Shown here: positions 6,449-13,130 of the stretch, piece after piece | How positions within the stretch are numbered: the stretch's first letter is position 1 | How the letters are laid out: each line of letters opens with the position of its first letter | Position numbers and translations under genes: made by a program | The notes under the pieces: model-generated | The model's database searches: none | What the model saw: only the letters and a program-made list of their open reading frames with translations | Told to the model about the DNA's origin: nothing | From: DATEMK01 sp035275625 | GTDB lineage: Bacteria > Bacteroidota > Bacteroidia > AKYH767-A > OLB10 | NCBI GenBank assembly: GCA_035275625.1 | Contig: DATEMK010000188.1 | Span: 1 to 16,361, forward strand | Reading direction: 5' to 3' | Length of the DNA stretch: 16,361 bases

Positions 6449-7491
6449 TTGCCTAATTTTAGTTCTGCTATAAAATAATTTTCATCTGCAGTTGTGTTTA
6501 ACGAGTAGCATTCAGGATATAATAACTCCAGCCGTCTTTTCAAATTCGGCAAACCTGTGCCGCCTCCTGCTTTGCCATTGCCGTTGCATACGTCTTTCTT
6601 AAAATTGTTTTTCACCTTAAACAACAACTCATGATCAGCAATAGTAAGGTCAATAAATATTTCGGATTGTTCCGTTTTTTGTGAACCATGCTTAATAGCA
6701 TTTTCTACTAATGCCGAAAGCAACAAAGGTTCAATTTCCACGTCACCATAATTACCTGTTGTTTTAACTTCAATTATTATATTATCCTTTCTTATTTTTT
6801 CCAATGCCAGCAGGTTTTCAATGTATGTCATTTCTTTTCGTAAAGACACTTTCTCTTTTTGCGCCTCATACAATTGGTATCGCATCAAATCGGAAAGTTC
6901 CAATATGGTTTGGGAAGTTCTGGAGCTATCGGTTTTCGACAGCACATACAGGTTATTAAACGTATTGAAAAAGAAGTGCGGGCTTATGTGTCTCTTGAGC
7001 AAATCCAATTCTGCCTTGTAGTTTGTTTTTTCCAATTCCGAAATCCTGGCCGAATTTTTAAACCATACCTCCGTTAGCATAAAAGATACAGCGATAGCAC
7101 AAAAAAAATAATGAATCAGCTGGTTCAAAAACAAATCAATCAATAATACATGTATTCCTTCTTTGGCTATGTCGTTCGAGATATTCCAGGGCGGACCCAA
7201 AACCAATTGCTGTAACCAGTAATCGCAGAAAAAAATTAATGAGGTAAGCGATAAAAAACGAGCAAACTTTTTTTTAAGCAAATACTTTTCGAACCAAAAA
7301 TATATGCTGATGGCAACTGCTGCCACATACGTGCCGGCATATAAAACTATTCTTAGAAAACCATCTATACCCTGGATAGTATTTCGGGTATAGGCGAACC
7401 AAAACCCCGTGACAGTTATCACATACACCACCGCAAAGAGCTTTCGCCTTCGCAATGCCAATTCTTCACTTTGACTAAGTGGCTTTTTCAT
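6445..7491 (-). CDS. LytS/YehU-type sensor histidine kinase
   Basis: This 348-residue inner-membrane kinase belongs to the His_kinase (PF06580) family that pairs with LytTR regulators. About four hydrophobic segments lie at roughly 18-35, 45-67, 78-98 and 113-141, with no large extracytoplasmic sensor domain. The phospho-accepting His172 is in ISPHFFFNTFNNL. The ATPase domain has the N-box LVENAIKHG with Asn264 and the glycine-rich loop AGGGTGLPNLKRRLELLYP at about 308-326. The length and architecture are complete. It would autophosphorylate on ATP and pass phosphate to Asp54 of the neighbouring regulator. The signal is unknown. Its gene starts a minus-strand run and is divergent from the propeller gene at 7678, with a 186 bp shared upstream region. 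Confidence 0.94.
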   Translation of the reverse strand: MKKPLSQSEELALRRRKLFAVVYVITVTGFWFAYTRNTIQGIDGFLRIVLYAGTYVAAVAISIYFWFEKYLLKKKFARFLSLTSLIFFCDYWLQQLVLGPPWNISNDIAKEGIHVLLIDLFLNQLIHYFFCAIAVSFMLTEVWFKNSARISELEKTNYKAELDLLKRHISPHFFFNTFNNLYVLSKTDSSRTSQTILELSDLMRYQLYEAQKEKVSLRKEMTYIENLLALEKIRKDNIIIEVKTTGNYGDVEIEPLLLSALVENAIKHGSQKTEQSEIFIDLTIADHELLFKVKNNFKKDVCNGNGKAGGGTGLPNLKRRLELLYPECYSLNTTADENYFIAELKLGK

Positions 7492-7677
7492 GCGGCAAAG
7501 GTATTCTTATGCCAATTAATTTATGTTTCTTTTATACGAAATGCTGATTGCTGCATACAAAATACTGAAAAAGCAATACCCCCTGTTTCATATAAATTAT
7601 CACGGGGTTGGTATAAATCCCGGGAGTCATGTGCGTATGCCGGATAACTTCGCATACTAAATACAAAAAGCAATCAC

Positions 7678-8895
7678 ATGAAATTAAAGTCTGCTTCTTT
7701 AACATCGCTTGTACTTTCAGTTGCAATCGTACTGGCAAACCCTTCAGCCAATGCTCAAATTTTTTTTACAAATCAAACATCTTCCACTGTCAACAATTTA
7801 TTGAGCATTACTTTCGCTGATGCTTCTGCAGGATATGCCTGTGGAGACGCGGGTACCATTGTAAAAACAAGCAATGGAGGAACTATATGGACACCTCTCA
7901 CATCAGGTACTATTGAAAATTTATGGGATATAAAAGCGCTGCCGGGTTCTTCAGGACAAAAGGTAATTGCAGTGGGGGATAACAACACTGTTCGCAAATC
8001 GGTAAACGGAGGAACTGCATGGACAGCCCTCGCCATTCCATTTGCACCAGGTAGTTTTGTTTTTGGAATTCATGTCATTGATACGCTCAACTTTTATTTA
8101 TGCGGTGGCGATTTTACAACATTCAGCGGTGCAATTTTAAAAACAAACAATGGCGGCAGTTCATGGACACTCACTGCCATCCCCACTTCAGTTTTTCTTG
8201 ATAAAATAATGTTCGCCAACAGTAATTATGGTTACACTGTTGGCACCAATACATCATTCAGTGATGGCTCCATCCACAGAACAACAAACGGTGGCGCATC
8301 ATGGTCGCTGGTGAAAACAAGTGTGAGCATCATCACCAATTTATGGTGCATCAGCCAGGATACCGTAATTGCTGTAGGATTAACCGGGCAAATTTGGAGA
8401 ACCACCAATGCAGGAAGTACATGGACCAGTCATTCGTTTAACTCCACCGATTTATATGGGGTTGTTTTTTATGACAAACAAAATGGATTTGCCACAGGCA
8501 GCAACGGACTTATATTAAAAACCAATGATGCAGGTATTACATGGACACAAATTCCTTACTCTTTTCCGGGAACCATTCAATCTGTTTGCATTCCCAATCC
8601 TGGTATTTTCATTGCAGGTGATTTAGGCCGCATAGCTAAAGCGACTTTGCCTCCGACAGGTATCAATGATTTTACTTTTGAGAACACGGCATTTGGAATT
8701 TATCCCAACCCGGTAAATTCTGTTTTGTATTTATTTTTAAAGAATAGTGAGAAAATTATTGTTACTAATACATGTGGTGAAATTATTTTGCAAAAAAATG
8801 GAGACGGGAAGGTAGAGTTAGATGTTTCTTTTTTTCCTGCAGGAATTTATTTTATTAAAGCAGGGAATGAAGTGAGGAAGTTTGTTAAAGAATAA
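7678..8895 (+). CDS. T9SS-exported Asp-box/YCF48-type beta-propeller protein
   Basis: This 405-residue protein has a signal peptide (residues 1-27, ending ANPSANAQ). It has six Asp-box-like repeats spaced along the chain: TSNGGTIWTPL, SVNGGTAWTAL, TNNGGSSWTLT, TTNGGASWSLV, TTNAGSTWTSH and TNDAGITWTQI. Conserved phrases such as FADASAGYACGDAGTI and YDKQNGFATGSNGLIL separate them, as in YCF48/HCF136-like propellers. No catalytic residues are recognisable. The C-terminal ~75 residues, with FGIYPNPVNSVLYL and FPAGIYFIKAG, form a type A T9SS sorting domain. The protein should be surface-attached or secreted. It resembles the product at 2761-4038 in architecture. It is divergent from the histidine kinase gene and is followed 13 bp later by palindromic repeat copy 2. 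Confidence 0.87.
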   Translation: MKLKSASLTSLVLSVAIVLANPSANAQIFFTNQTSSTVNNLLSITFADASAGYACGDAGTIVKTSNGGTIWTPLTSGTIENLWDIKALPGSSGQKVIAVGDNNTVRKSVNGGTAWTALAIPFAPGSFVFGIHVIDTLNFYLCGGDFTTFSGAILKTNNGGSSWTLTAIPTSVFLDKIMFANSNYGYTVGTNTSFSDGSIHRTTNGGASWSLVKTSVSIITNLWCISQDTVIAVGLTGQIWRTTNAGSTWTSHSFNSTDLYGVVFYDKQNGFATGSNGLILKTNDAGITWTQIPYSFPGTIQSVCIPNPGIFIAGDLGRIAKATLPPTGINDFTFENTAFGIYPNPVNSVLYLFLKNSEKIIVTNTCGEIILQKNGDGKVELDVSFFPAGIYFIKAGNEVRKFVKE

Positions 8896-8908
8896 AACGG
8901 AGTAAATT

Positions 8909-8990
8909 CTGTGTATCCTCAGGGTCTTCCTCCCGATAGTTATCGGGATGCGGAGGTACTGAAGAAACCGGGGATAAAAAAACTTTTTAA
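8909..8990. repeat. Palindromic intergenic repeat, copy 2
   Basis: This stretch matches copy 1 (2641-2725) at roughly 80%. Shared parts include CAGGGTCTTCC, the CCCGATA/TATCGGG palindrome (arms 8931-8938 and 8941-8948), TGCGGAG, a GATAAAAA segment and the CTTTTTAA end. The outer inverted arms are less well preserved than in copy 1. It lies just after the stop of a T9SS propeller gene and directly before a second hairpin at 8991-9042. Confidence 0.7.
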
Positions 8991-9042
8991 TGCTGAAGGT
9001 CCAAAGGACTCTACGCAGGAGTCCTTCGTGACCTTCTGAGCA
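8991..9042. repeat. Long imperfect hairpin after repeat copy 2
   Basis: TGCTGAAGGTC and AAAGGACTC on the left pair with GAGTCCTT, GACCTTC and AGCA on the right around a 7-base loop at 9012-9018, with small bulges. There is no T-tract after it, so it is a poor intrinsic terminator; it may be part of the mobile repeat or an RNA-stabilising 3' structure. A small TCCCTGCGGGA hairpin follows. The remainder of the 297 bp gap 8896-9192 is AT-rich and holds the promoter at 9119-9150; I see no gene in it. Confidence 0.6.
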
Positions 9043-9118
9043 TCCCTGCGGGAAAATATTAAATAATTTCCCTTTGTGTTTTCAAAAGTGTTTCTTTAAT
9101 GAATTGTTGATAATTTTT

Positions 9119-9150
9119 TTTGCTTTTTATTCAATATTTTTATTACTTTG
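9119..9150 (+). promoter_or_regulatory. Bacteroidota-type promoter for the gene at 9193
   Basis: TTTG at 9119-9122, a 20 bp spacer and TTACTTTG at 9143-9150 fit the TTTG-N19-21-TAnnTTTG consensus with one mismatch. Transcription would start near 9155-9157, leaving a leader of about 36 nt before the ATG at 9193. Confidence 0.5.
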
Positions 9151-9192
9151 AAAATAATACAGGGCTAAAAAAATCATAGTACCATCAGAGCT

Positions 9193-10281
9193 ATGAAAAA
9201 TATAACCGGAATTTTTAGTTTTATCCTCTTAGCAGTTTTAATTCTTGCGACAAGTAATTCGTTTGCTCAAACTGAAACTCAAAGTACACATGATAATCTT
9301 GGTGGCGGAACCGGTACACAGGTGGGTGCAGCAACTGTTTCAGCCGGGACAATAAAGGTTCCTGTATATGGTTTAGGTTTTAATGTAACCTCGGGCAGCC
9401 CGAATTTTTCAGCAGTCACTTTTACAACTTCCGGCACCTATAATGCCGGGGACATTCTCAACTTTAAATTTTGGGAATGCAATTTTGATGTTTTTCCTTC
9501 TTCAAGTGCAGTGCAGCGTGGCTCCACTATAACCACAGGTTTGGGACCCGGCTCTCATACCTTCAGCTCATTGGGAATTACTATAGCCACGGGTTCGTTC
9601 CATTGTTTTTATATCACGGCAGATATTGCGCCCGGAGCTGTTGGCGGGCATACTATCATTTGCAACACGATCACTAAAGCCAATACCATCATTTCAGGAA
9701 CTAACAATTATGGAACAAACCTCCCGGGAGGGACACAGACTATAGCAGGAGGTTTGCCTGTTGAGTTACTATTTTTTTCCGGAAAAAATTTTGGGAAAGG
9801 AAATCACCTCGAATGGTCCACGGCATCTGAAATAAACAATAATTATTTCACTATTGAGAAAAGCAAAAATGCAATTGACTTCATTACTATCGGAACGATG
9901 AACGGAGCGGGCAACAGTACACAGGTCTCCGACTACTCATTTACGGACAGGTCTCCATTTGCAGGAATTAATTACTACCGGTTGATGCAAACGGATTACA
10001 ACGGGGAAACTTCCTTTTCAAAAATTGTATCTGTGTATGCTTCCCACCAGGCTGCATACGCGCTGATTGTTCATCCCGTCATAGCAACTGATTTCATCAG
10101 TGTATTCACAAATGATGCGCCTGGTGATTTTGAAATTACAATAGTTGATATGGTTGGAAGAACGGTTATGCAAACACGACAGAAAAACAACATTAACGTT
10201 TCACATTTGACAGGAGGACTTTATTCTGTAATGGTAGGAACGACAGGTACCCGGTACTCACAGAAATTTATCAGGCAATAA
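9193..10281 (+). CDS. T9SS type A sorting domain protein of unknown function
   Basis: This 362-residue exported protein has a signal peptide at 1-26 (ending SNSFAQ). An N-terminal module (about 30-185) is Gly/Thr/Ser-rich and looks like a beta-sandwich; it contains phrases such as VPVYGLGFNVTSG and FTTSGTYNAGDILNFKFWEC. I do not recognise it as a named family. Next comes a ~95-residue linker module common in Bacteroidota secreted proteins, with LPVELLFFSGKN, LEWSTASEINNNYFTIEKS and AGINYYRLMQTDYNGETSFS. The C-terminal ~75 residues (DFEITIVDMVGRTVMQ, then LTGGLYSVMV) are a T9SS sorting domain. It has its own promoter and is followed by a terminator at 10323-10352, so it is probably transcribed alone. 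An adhesin or structural role is possible, but nothing in the sequence proves it. Confidence 0.82.
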   Translation: MKNITGIFSFILLAVLILATSNSFAQTETQSTHDNLGGGTGTQVGAATVSAGTIKVPVYGLGFNVTSGSPNFSAVTFTTSGTYNAGDILNFKFWECNFDVFPSSSAVQRGSTITTGLGPGSHTFSSLGITIATGSFHCFYITADIAPGAVGGHTIICNTITKANTIISGTNNYGTNLPGGTQTIAGGLPVELLFFSGKNFGKGNHLEWSTASEINNNYFTIEKSKNAIDFITIGTMNGAGNSTQVSDYSFTDRSPFAGINYYRLMQTDYNGETSFSKIVSVYASHQAAYALIVHPVIATDFISVFTNDAPGDFEITIVDMVGRTVMQTRQKNNINVSHLTGGLYSVMVGTTGTRYSQKFIRQ

Positions 10282-10322
10282 AAGAGCATCCGGATGTGCC
10301 TCCTGGCTGGTGGGCAGTCTGT

Positions 10323-10352
10323 TCGTGTGTCTCCGCACACACGATTTATTTT
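10323..10352 (+). terminator. Rho-independent terminator after the 9193-10281 gene
   Basis: A perfect 8 bp stem, TCGTGTGT (10323-10330) and ACACACGA (10337-10344), surrounds the 6-base loop CTCCGC. It is followed by TTTATTTT. It lies 42 bp after the stop codon and before the convergent gene ending at 10440. The T-rich tail is on the plus strand. Confidence 0.7.
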
Positions 10353-10439
10353 AAGAGATTATTCTGTTTCCTTAGCGAAAGTAATTTTTCTTTCCCAATT
10401 CACAAAAAAATAAAATGTTCGCTTTTTCTTTTTTAATTC

Positions 10440-11612
10440 TTATTCCCGCGCAAGTTTTCCAGTTACCATAGTGCCGTCACTGAAAAGTATCTTCAGAAAA
10501 TAAATTCCCGCGGGCAAAAACGGTACCTGTAAAACATGTTCTGTTGTATGAGTTTCTGTTTTCATATCATACAATCTTTTTCCGCAACCGGAAAATAATT
10601 GCACCCTGTAAACCGAAGAACTGCCGGAAATATGAATCCTGTCGGTAAAAGGGGAGGGGTAGAAATTGAGATTTTCGGGAACAACATCTTTGCCTGTAAA
10701 AGTTGCCTGGCTGTCATAACAGCAAATTCCTTCTTCGAACCCGGCTGCATTATCGCTTGTGTTCACCACATTGATTACGGTGCCTGTTGAAGCATCAATA
10801 CTGATAAGAGAAAAATTATTACCTGCATCGAACCCGCGGTAAATATAATTTCCGCTAATGTTGATGCAGGCGGATTCTGCAACGTAGCCGGGCACAACCC
10901 CGGCAAGCGTATTAACAGTGGAGTGCGCCCCGGTGGAAGAGTTGATTTTTTCCAGCTTATATACCCCTGCATTTTCCCAAAGCCCGTAGAGAGAGGAATC
11001 GGCACAACTATACCGGAGGGCGGTTACATTATCAGGAAATAAATGATTGTTAACCAGGGTCCCGGTTATAACGTTGTACGAACGCAGGTAATAGTTGCCG
11101 CTGTAAACAATCATAGTAAGCTGCTGCAGGTGCGGGTTAAAGCTGAATGATTCAGCCACGTACGCAGTAATGCCTGTGACGGGAGCAATGACCGCAGTAG
11201 CCCCGCTTAAAGGATTAACAGAAACGAGTTCATAAAAATTTCCCGTAACCTTCATCCCGTATAGTGCGGAGTCGTTGCAATTGTAATGTATGCCCACCAC
11301 TGTGCTGGTCATAACGGGGCTGTATACCACATTTCCTGAAACGGCATCAATAGTATAAAACCGCTTGGTTGCCCCGTCCATCCCTGTAAAATGATAGTGC
11401 ATCTTATCGGTATTGAAAGCAGTGGCATGCCCGGCTACAAAAGCAGTAACTCCCGCTATAGGGCTGATATCGGTCTTTGTTCCTGTGGCAGCATCCAGCG
11501 TAACAAACCAGTAGGTGGATGTCACCTGGTTTTCCCATATTGCAAACGGATTGCCCTGCGCAAATAAAACAGAAGGGAACAAATAAACGACTATAGTGAG
11601 CCAATTTTTCAT
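10440..11612 (-). CDS. T9SS-exported protein with three ~92-residue repeats
   Basis: This 390-residue protein has a signal peptide at 1-19 (ending VLFAQ). It has three repeats marked by TAFVAGHATAFN (about 57-66), TAYVAESFSFN (149-159) and GYVAESACIN (242-251). Between them recur a D(A)xTG turn, YNCNDSALYGM or YSCADSSLYGL, and a short strand pair. The spacing of about 92-93 residues and the pattern of values per repeat suggest beta-propeller blades or beta-sandwich units. I do not recognise the family, although the layout recalls other secreted propeller proteins. Residues ~315-390 (LNFYPSPFTDRIHISG, then LPAGIYFLKI) form the T9SS type A sorting domain. The gene lies 43 bp downstream of rlmD on the same strand and may be read through from it. 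Confidence 0.82.
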   Translation of the reverse strand: MKNWLTIVVYLFPSVLFAQGNPFAIWENQVTSTYWFVTLDAATGTKTDISPIAGVTAFVAGHATAFNTDKMHYHFTGMDGATKRFYTIDAVSGNVVYSPVMTSTVVGIHYNCNDSALYGMKVTGNFYELVSVNPLSGATAVIAPVTGITAYVAESFSFNPHLQQLTMIVYSGNYYLRSYNVITGTLVNNHLFPDNVTALRYSCADSSLYGLWENAGVYKLEKINSSTGAHSTVNTLAGVVPGYVAESACINISGNYIYRGFDAGNNFSLISIDASTGTVINVVNTSDNAAGFEEGICCYDSQATFTGKDVVPENLNFYPSPFTDRIHISGSSSVYRVQLFSGCGKRLYDMKTETHTTEHVLQVPFLPAGIYFLKILFSDGTMVTGKLARE

Positions 11613-11655
11613 ACTGCTAAAATATTGGAAACAATGGCAGTGCTTTTCTCCTTTC

Positions 11656-13050
11656 TCACGATTTTAATTTCAATAAAACTACATTTTCCACATGATGCGT
11701 ATGCGGAAACATGTCCACTGGTTGTGATTTTATTAATTCGTATTTCTCAGAAAGTATATTCACGTCACGCGCCTGCGTAGAGGGGTTGCAGCTTATGTAA
11801 ACTATGCGGTCAGCACCGGAGTATAAAATTCTTTTCGTAACGTCCTCATGCATCCCTGCACGCGGAGGGTCTGTAATGATAACATCCGGCTTTCCGTTTT
11901 GTTCCATGAAATCATTTGTTAAAACATTTTTCAGATCACCGGGATAAAAGACGGTATTCTGAATATTGTTCACAGCGGAATTTGTTTTCGCATCTTCAAT
12001 AGATTCACTGACGGAATCAACACCAATAACTTTTTTTGAATTCTTTGCAATGAAATTTGCAATGGTGCCCGTGCCTGTGTATAAATCATACACCGTTTCA
12101 TTCCCGGTAAGCGCTGCAAAATTTCTCGCCACTTTATACAATTCATAAGCCTGCCTGCTGTTTGTCTGAAAAAAAGATTTTGGTCCGATCCTGAATTTTA
12201 ATTCTTCCATTTGTTCTGTAATGAACGGAGTTCCTTTAAACAGATGCACCTCAAGATCATAAATGGAATCATTCCTCTTCGGGTTAATTACATACATCAG
12301 CGAAGTAATTGCCGGAAATTTTTCTGAAAGATGATTCAGTAACCCGTTTCTTTTTTCAGGATCATCATGATGAAAAATCATAATGGCCATCCATTCATCA
12401 AGGGTTGTATTGCGGATGATCATGTTGCGGAGAAAACCCTGCTGACTTTTCAAATCAAAAAAAGTAAGATTGTTTTTTACAGCATAATCTTTCACTTCAA
12501 GCCGGATAGCATTGGAAGGCGCAGGTTGGAGATAACAATTTTTTATATCGAGCACTTTGTCAAACAGCCCGGGAATATGAAAACCCAAAGCGGGTGTACC
12601 CATACCGTTACCGTTTTGAAATTCTTCTTTTGTGAGCCACCGTTTATTTGAGAAAGTATATTCTAATTTGTTGCGGTAATATTTTTTGTTTTCTGAACCA
12701 AGTATGGGAAGCATTTCAAATCCATTCACCCTGCCTATTCTCTTTAAAGCATCGTCCACCTGCTTTTGCTTGAATTGCAATTGTGCGTCATAATCCAGGT
12801 GTTGCCATTTGCATCCTCCGCATGTTCCGAAATGTTCACAGAAAGGTTCGGTCCTTAATTGCGAAAATGTTTTTATGGAAATTACTTTTCCTTCGAGATA
12901 TGATTTTTTTTTCTTTGTTATTAAAACATCCACCACATCACCGGGAACGGCTTTGTCAAGAAAAATAATTTTGTTATCAATTCTGCCGACTGCTTTGCCT
13001 TCATCTGCAATATCCGTCACGGAAATGTCATTTATAATTTGCTGAGTCAT
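11656..13050 (-). CDS. rlmD: 23S rRNA (uracil-5-)-methyltransferase RlmD/RumA-type
   Basis: This 464-residue cytoplasmic enzyme transfers a methyl group from SAM to C5 of a uridine, most probably in 23S rRNA. A TRAM domain occupies about residues 1-60 (GKAVGRIDNKIIFLDKAVPGD). An iron-sulfur cluster is indicated by Cys71, Cys77 and Cys80 in FCEHFGTCGGC with Cys172 in DIKNCYLQP. The methyltransferase domain has SFFQTN at 292-297, the SAM-binding loop DLYTGTGTI at 322-330, DPPRAGM at 394-400 and the catalytic Cys421 in YISCNPSTQARD. The C-terminal MFPHTHHVENVVLL is characteristic. All expected catalytic elements are present. RlmD (U1939) and related RlmCD/TrmA enzymes cannot be separated with certainty, so target specificity is inferred. 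A degraded piece of a second copy is at 2560-2652. Its start is divergent from the gene at 13131. Confidence 0.9.
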   Translation of the reverse strand: MTQQIINDISVTDIADEGKAVGRIDNKIIFLDKAVPGDVVDVLITKKKKSYLEGKVISIKTFSQLRTEPFCEHFGTCGGCKWQHLDYDAQLQFKQKQVDDALKRIGRVNGFEMLPILGSENKKYYRNKLEYTFSNKRWLTKEEFQNGNGMGTPALGFHIPGLFDKVLDIKNCYLQPAPSNAIRLEVKDYAVKNNLTFFDLKSQQGFLRNMIIRNTTLDEWMAIMIFHHDDPEKRNGLLNHLSEKFPAITSLMYVINPKRNDSIYDLEVHLFKGTPFITEQMEELKFRIGPKSFFQTNSRQAYELYKVARNFAALTGNETVYDLYTGTGTIANFIAKNSKKVIGVDSVSESIEDAKTNSAVNNIQNTVFYPGDLKNVLTNDFMEQNGKPDVIITDPPRAGMHEDVTKRILYSGADRIVYISCNPSTQARDVNILSEKYELIKSQPVDMFPHTHHVENVVLLKLKS

Positions 13051-13130
13051 TATTTCGACAAAATTAAGTATATTTACTCCTTGAAGTTTTAATGTATTGT
13101 TCCGAAAACTAATAACCCCGGAAGGTTTTC

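Noticed and set aside
7496..7503. TACCTTTG (minus strand) just before the histidine kinase ATG as a -7 box
   Set aside because: It matches TAnnTTTG but would give a leaderless transcript, and no TTG/TTTG lies 17-23 bp upstream. Kept out of the feature list.
2761..8895. Photosystem II assembly or sialidase function for the two propeller proteins
   Set aside because: The Asp-box/YCF48 repeats only indicate fold. No photosynthesis genes are present and sialidase catalytic residues are not recognisable.
12367..13045. Plus-strand open frames antisense to rlmD
   Set aside because: They lie wholly within the coding region of a motif-complete methyltransferase and have no signal, motif or initiation context of their own.
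13059..13066. TAATTTTG (minus strand) as promoter of rlmD
   Set aside because: The box is a good match, but it lies only 8 bp from the ATG and lacks a -33 partner at proper spacing.
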